Shown here piece after piece: positions 5,687 through 8,079 of a stretch of DNA of 8,079 nucleotides. The notes below the pieces were generated by a model. The model was not told the origin of the DNA, ran no database searches, and saw nothing but the letters and a program-made list of their open reading frames with translations. Source of the stretch: an uncultured Comamonadaceae bacterium (lineage in GTDB: Bacteria > Pseudomonadota > Gammaproteobacteria > Burkholderiales > Burkholderiaceae). How positions within the stretch are numbered: the stretch's first letter is position 1; each line of letters starts with the position of its first letter. Location: NCBI GenBank assembly GCA_946482115.1, contig CAMLQP010000124.1, positions 1 to 8,079 of the forward strand, given 5' to 3'. The translations under genes were made by a program, and so were the position numbers.

Positions 5687-6657
5687 GCGCTGAGCGGATT
5701 CTCGTCACCGGCGCCGACGGCTTCCTCGGTCGCGGCCTGCTGGCCGCGCTGGCGCGTCGCGCCAGCACCGGCGCGGTGGTCGCGGCCGACGTGCGCGACG
5801 TGCCCGAGGACCGCCGCCTGCCCGGCATCACCTACCTGACGCTGGACGTTCGAGACCCCGCCCTGGGCCAGGTGATGGCGGTGCGCGGCATCGACACCGT
5901 GGTGCACCTGGCCTCCATCGTCACGCCCGGCAGGGGCTCCACGCGCGAGCTGGAATATTCGGTGGACGTGGGCGGCACCCGCAACGTGCTGGACGCCTGC
6001 CTGGCGCAGGGCGTGCGCCACCTGGTCGTCTCGTCCAGCGGCGCCGCCTACGGCTACCACGCCGACAACCCGGCCTGGCTGACCGAGGACCACCCGTTGC
6101 GCGGCAACCCGGCGTTCGCCTACTCGCACCACAAGCGGCTGGTGGAGGAAATGCTGGCCGAGGCGCGCGCCACGCGCCCCGAACTCGCGCAGACCGTGTT
6201 CCGCATCGGCACCATCCTGGGCGAACGGGTGGACAACCAGATCACCGCGCTGTTTGAGAAACCGCGCCCCATCGCCATCGCCGGCAGCGACAGCCCCTTT
6301 GTCTTCATCTGGGACGAAGACGTCTGCGGCGCGCTGCTGCACGCGCTCGACGGCAAAGGCCCGCCCGGCTGCTACAACCTCGCGGGCGACGGCGCGCTGA
6401 CGCTCCACGAGATCGCCGCACGCCTGGGCAAGCGCGCGCGCGTGTTCCCCGCCGGCCTGCTGCGCGCCGCGCTGCGGGTGGGTCATGCGCTGGGCGTGAG
6501 CCGCTACGGCCCCGAGCAGCTGGACTTCCTGCGCTACCGCCCGGTGCTGCTCAACACCGCGCTGAAGGAACGCTTCGGCTACGTGCCCGGCAAGACCAGC
6601 GCCCAGGCCTTTGAGGCCTTCATCGCCGCGCGCATCGCGCAGGGGCGCCCGCTGTGA
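5683..6657 (+). CDS. Extended SDR, NAD-dependent epimerase/dehydratase type, 324 aa
   Basis: NAD(P)-dependent oxidoreductase of the extended SDR group (sugar epimerase/dehydratase, 3-beta-hydroxysteroid dehydrogenase, dihydroflavonol reductase relatives). The TGxxGxxG motif reads TGADGFLG at residues 9-16. D36 at the end of strand 2 (AADVRD) favours NAD over NADP. DVRD (55-58) and HLASIV (75-80) are the usual cofactor contacts. The catalytic residues are in VSSSG (116-120) and the YxxxK pair Y147/K151 (YSHHK). The C-terminal substrate domain (about 185-324) includes FIWDEDVCGALLHAL. All catalytic residues are intact. GGAGG lies 7 bases before the ATG, inside the transporter gene, and the start overlaps the transporter stop (ATGA). 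Its stop overlaps the next start (GTGA). Assignment to a sugar or a sterol/terpenoid substrate is not possible from sequence; the company of a BASS transporter and FMO leans to the latter (inference). Confidence 0.9.
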   Translation: MSAERILVTGADGFLGRGLLAALARRASTGAVVAADVRDVPEDRRLPGITYLTLDVRDPALGQVMAVRGIDTVVHLASIVTPGRGSTRELEYSVDVGGTRNVLDACLAQGVRHLVVSSSGAAYGYHADNPAWLTEDHPLRGNPAFAYSHHKRLVEEMLAEARATRPELAQTVFRIGTILGERVDNQITALFEKPRPIAIAGSDSPFVFIWDEDVCGALLHALDGKGPPGCYNLAGDGALTLHEIAARLGKRARVFPAGLLRAALRVGHALGVSRYGPEQLDFLRYRPVLLNTALKERFGYVPGKTSAQAFEAFIAARIAQGRPL

Positions 6658-7551
6658 GTGCGGTCGTTCCGTTCTCGCGCGGCGACGCGCTGCGCGCCCT
6701 GGGCGTGGTGGTGATCTGGGGCCTGAATTTCGTGGTCATGAAGCTCGGCCTGCAAAGTCTGAGTCCCATGCTGCTCGGCGCGCTGCGGTTCATGGCCGCC
6801 TCGCTGCCTTTCCTGCTGTTCGTGCGCCCGCCCAGCCTGCCGTGGCGCTACATCGCGGGCTACGGCCTGGCGCAGGGGCTGGGGCAGTTCGGCTTCCTGT
6901 TCCTGGGGCTGCAGCTGGGCATGACGGCTGGCATGGCCTCGGTGGTGATGCAGACCCAGGCCTTCTTCACGCTGCTGCTGGCGGTGCCGCTGCTGCACGA
7001 ACGCGCGCGCGCCAGCCAGTGGCTGGGCCTCGCGGTGGCGCTGGGCGGCCTGCTGCTGATCGCCTCGGCGCATGGCGAAGGGCCGGGCCAGATGACGCTG
7101 GCCGGTTTCGTGCTCACGCTCTCGGCGGCCTTCATGTGGGCGGTGTCCAACCTGGTCGCCCGCATCGCCAGCCGCGTGTCCGACTACGAACCCTTCCCCT
7201 TCATCGTCTGGAGCAGCGTGTTTCCCATCGTGCCCTTCCTGCTGCTGGCGCTGGCCAGTGACGGCCCGGACACCGTGCTCCGGCAGGTGGCGGGCATGGA
7301 CGCGGGTGCGTGGTTCGCGGTGCTCTACCTCGCGCTGGGTGCCACGCTGCTGGCCTACAGCCTGTGGACGCGGCTGCTCAAGCGCCACCCGGCGGGCCGT
7401 GTCACGCCGTTCTCGCTGCTGGTGCCGGTGGTGGGCCTGTGGGCCGCCTGGGTGTTCTACGGCGAGGCGCCGCTGGCGCTGCAGTGGACAGGCACGGGCC
7501 TGGTGCTGATGGGGCTGGTGGTCAACCAGGCCGGCAACTGGTGGAGCGCGC

Positions 7552-7577
<26 letters not shown>
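6654..7577 (+). CDS. eamA: EamA/DMT-superfamily exporter, resembling O-acetylserine/cysteine exporter EamA, 307 aa, GTG start
   Basis: Inner-membrane exporter with two EamA repeats and about ten membrane helices: roughly 13-33, 37-57, 66-88, 92-114, 122-138, 150-168, 182-202, 218-240, 249-270 and 277-295. Segments match the E. coli EamA (YdeD) protein closely as I remember it: [16 protein letters not shown] (18-33), QAFFTLLL (102-109), [12 protein letters not shown] (184-195) and SLLVPVVGL (254-262). E. coli EamA exports O-acetylserine and cysteine; in this operon the cargo may differ. The GTG start overlaps the previous stop by 4 bases (GTGA), with AGGGG 8 bases upstream. No ATG is suitably placed. 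Last gene of the operon: its final 26 bases overlap the sdaA 3' end on the other strand, and I see no intrinsic terminator. Neighbouring sdaA acts on serine, which would fit an amino-acid role, but it is transcribed convergently. Gene symbol is by resemblance only. Confidence 0.85.

Positions 7578-8079
<502 letters not shown>

Noticed and set aside
5476..6486. 336-residue minus-strand open frame over the transporter and extended SDR genes
   Set aside because: Antisense shadow of two well-supported genes; Gly/Ala/Arg-rich without motifs.

Overview
The window is GC-rich, densely coded DNA whose third codon positions are almost all G or C. Gene content and protein style suggest a beta-proteobacterium of the Burkholderiales, possibly Comamonadaceae. 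That placement is inferred from general resemblance and no search was run. Nine protein genes are supported: seven complete and two cut by the window edges. I see no RNA genes, insertion sequences, CRISPR arrays or large repeats, and no gene-free stretch longer than about 95 bases.

Layout. (1) Bases 3-311, plus strand: the last 102 codons of a DUF2855-family protein. (2) Bases 303-2539, minus strand: an IclR-family regulator, and 74 bases downstream of it a two-Rossmann FAD/NAD(P)-binding oxidoreductase whose end overlaps the DUF2855 gene by 9 bases. (3) Bases 2540-2632: the divergent control region, a locally AT-rich patch holding a nested inverted repeat that starts 2 bases from the regulator's start codon. 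(4) Bases 2633-7577, plus strand: five tightly packed genes, namely a classical short-chain dehydrogenase (SDR), an FMO-type flavin monooxygenase, a bile acid:sodium symporter (BASS) family transporter, an extended SDR of the epimerase/3-beta-HSD type, and an EamA-type exporter. Three of the four junctions are 4-base ATGA or GTGA overlaps and the fourth is a 13-base gap. (5) Bases 7552-8079, minus strand: the C-terminal part of an iron-sulfur L-serine ammonia-lyase (sdaA), overlapping the exporter gene tail-to-tail by 26 bases.

How it may work together (inference): the IclR protein probably senses a small molecule and controls both itself and the divergent five-gene operon through the repeat at 2541-2578. 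The operon pairs a candidate importer of amphipathic organic anions (BASS) with an alcohol/ketone oxidoreductase (SDR), a flavin-dependent oxygenase, a second NAD(P)-dependent sugar- or sterol-like dehydrogenase, and an exporter. This looks like uptake and oxidation of a specific alicyclic, terpenoid or steroid-like compound, with efflux of a product or toxic intermediate. The substrate cannot be read from the sequence. No hydrolase, CoA ligase or thiolase lies in the window, so any pathway here is incomplete. The DUF2855 gene and the minus-strand flavoprotein may belong to the same metabolism. The sdaA gene looks like unrelated housekeeping metabolism.
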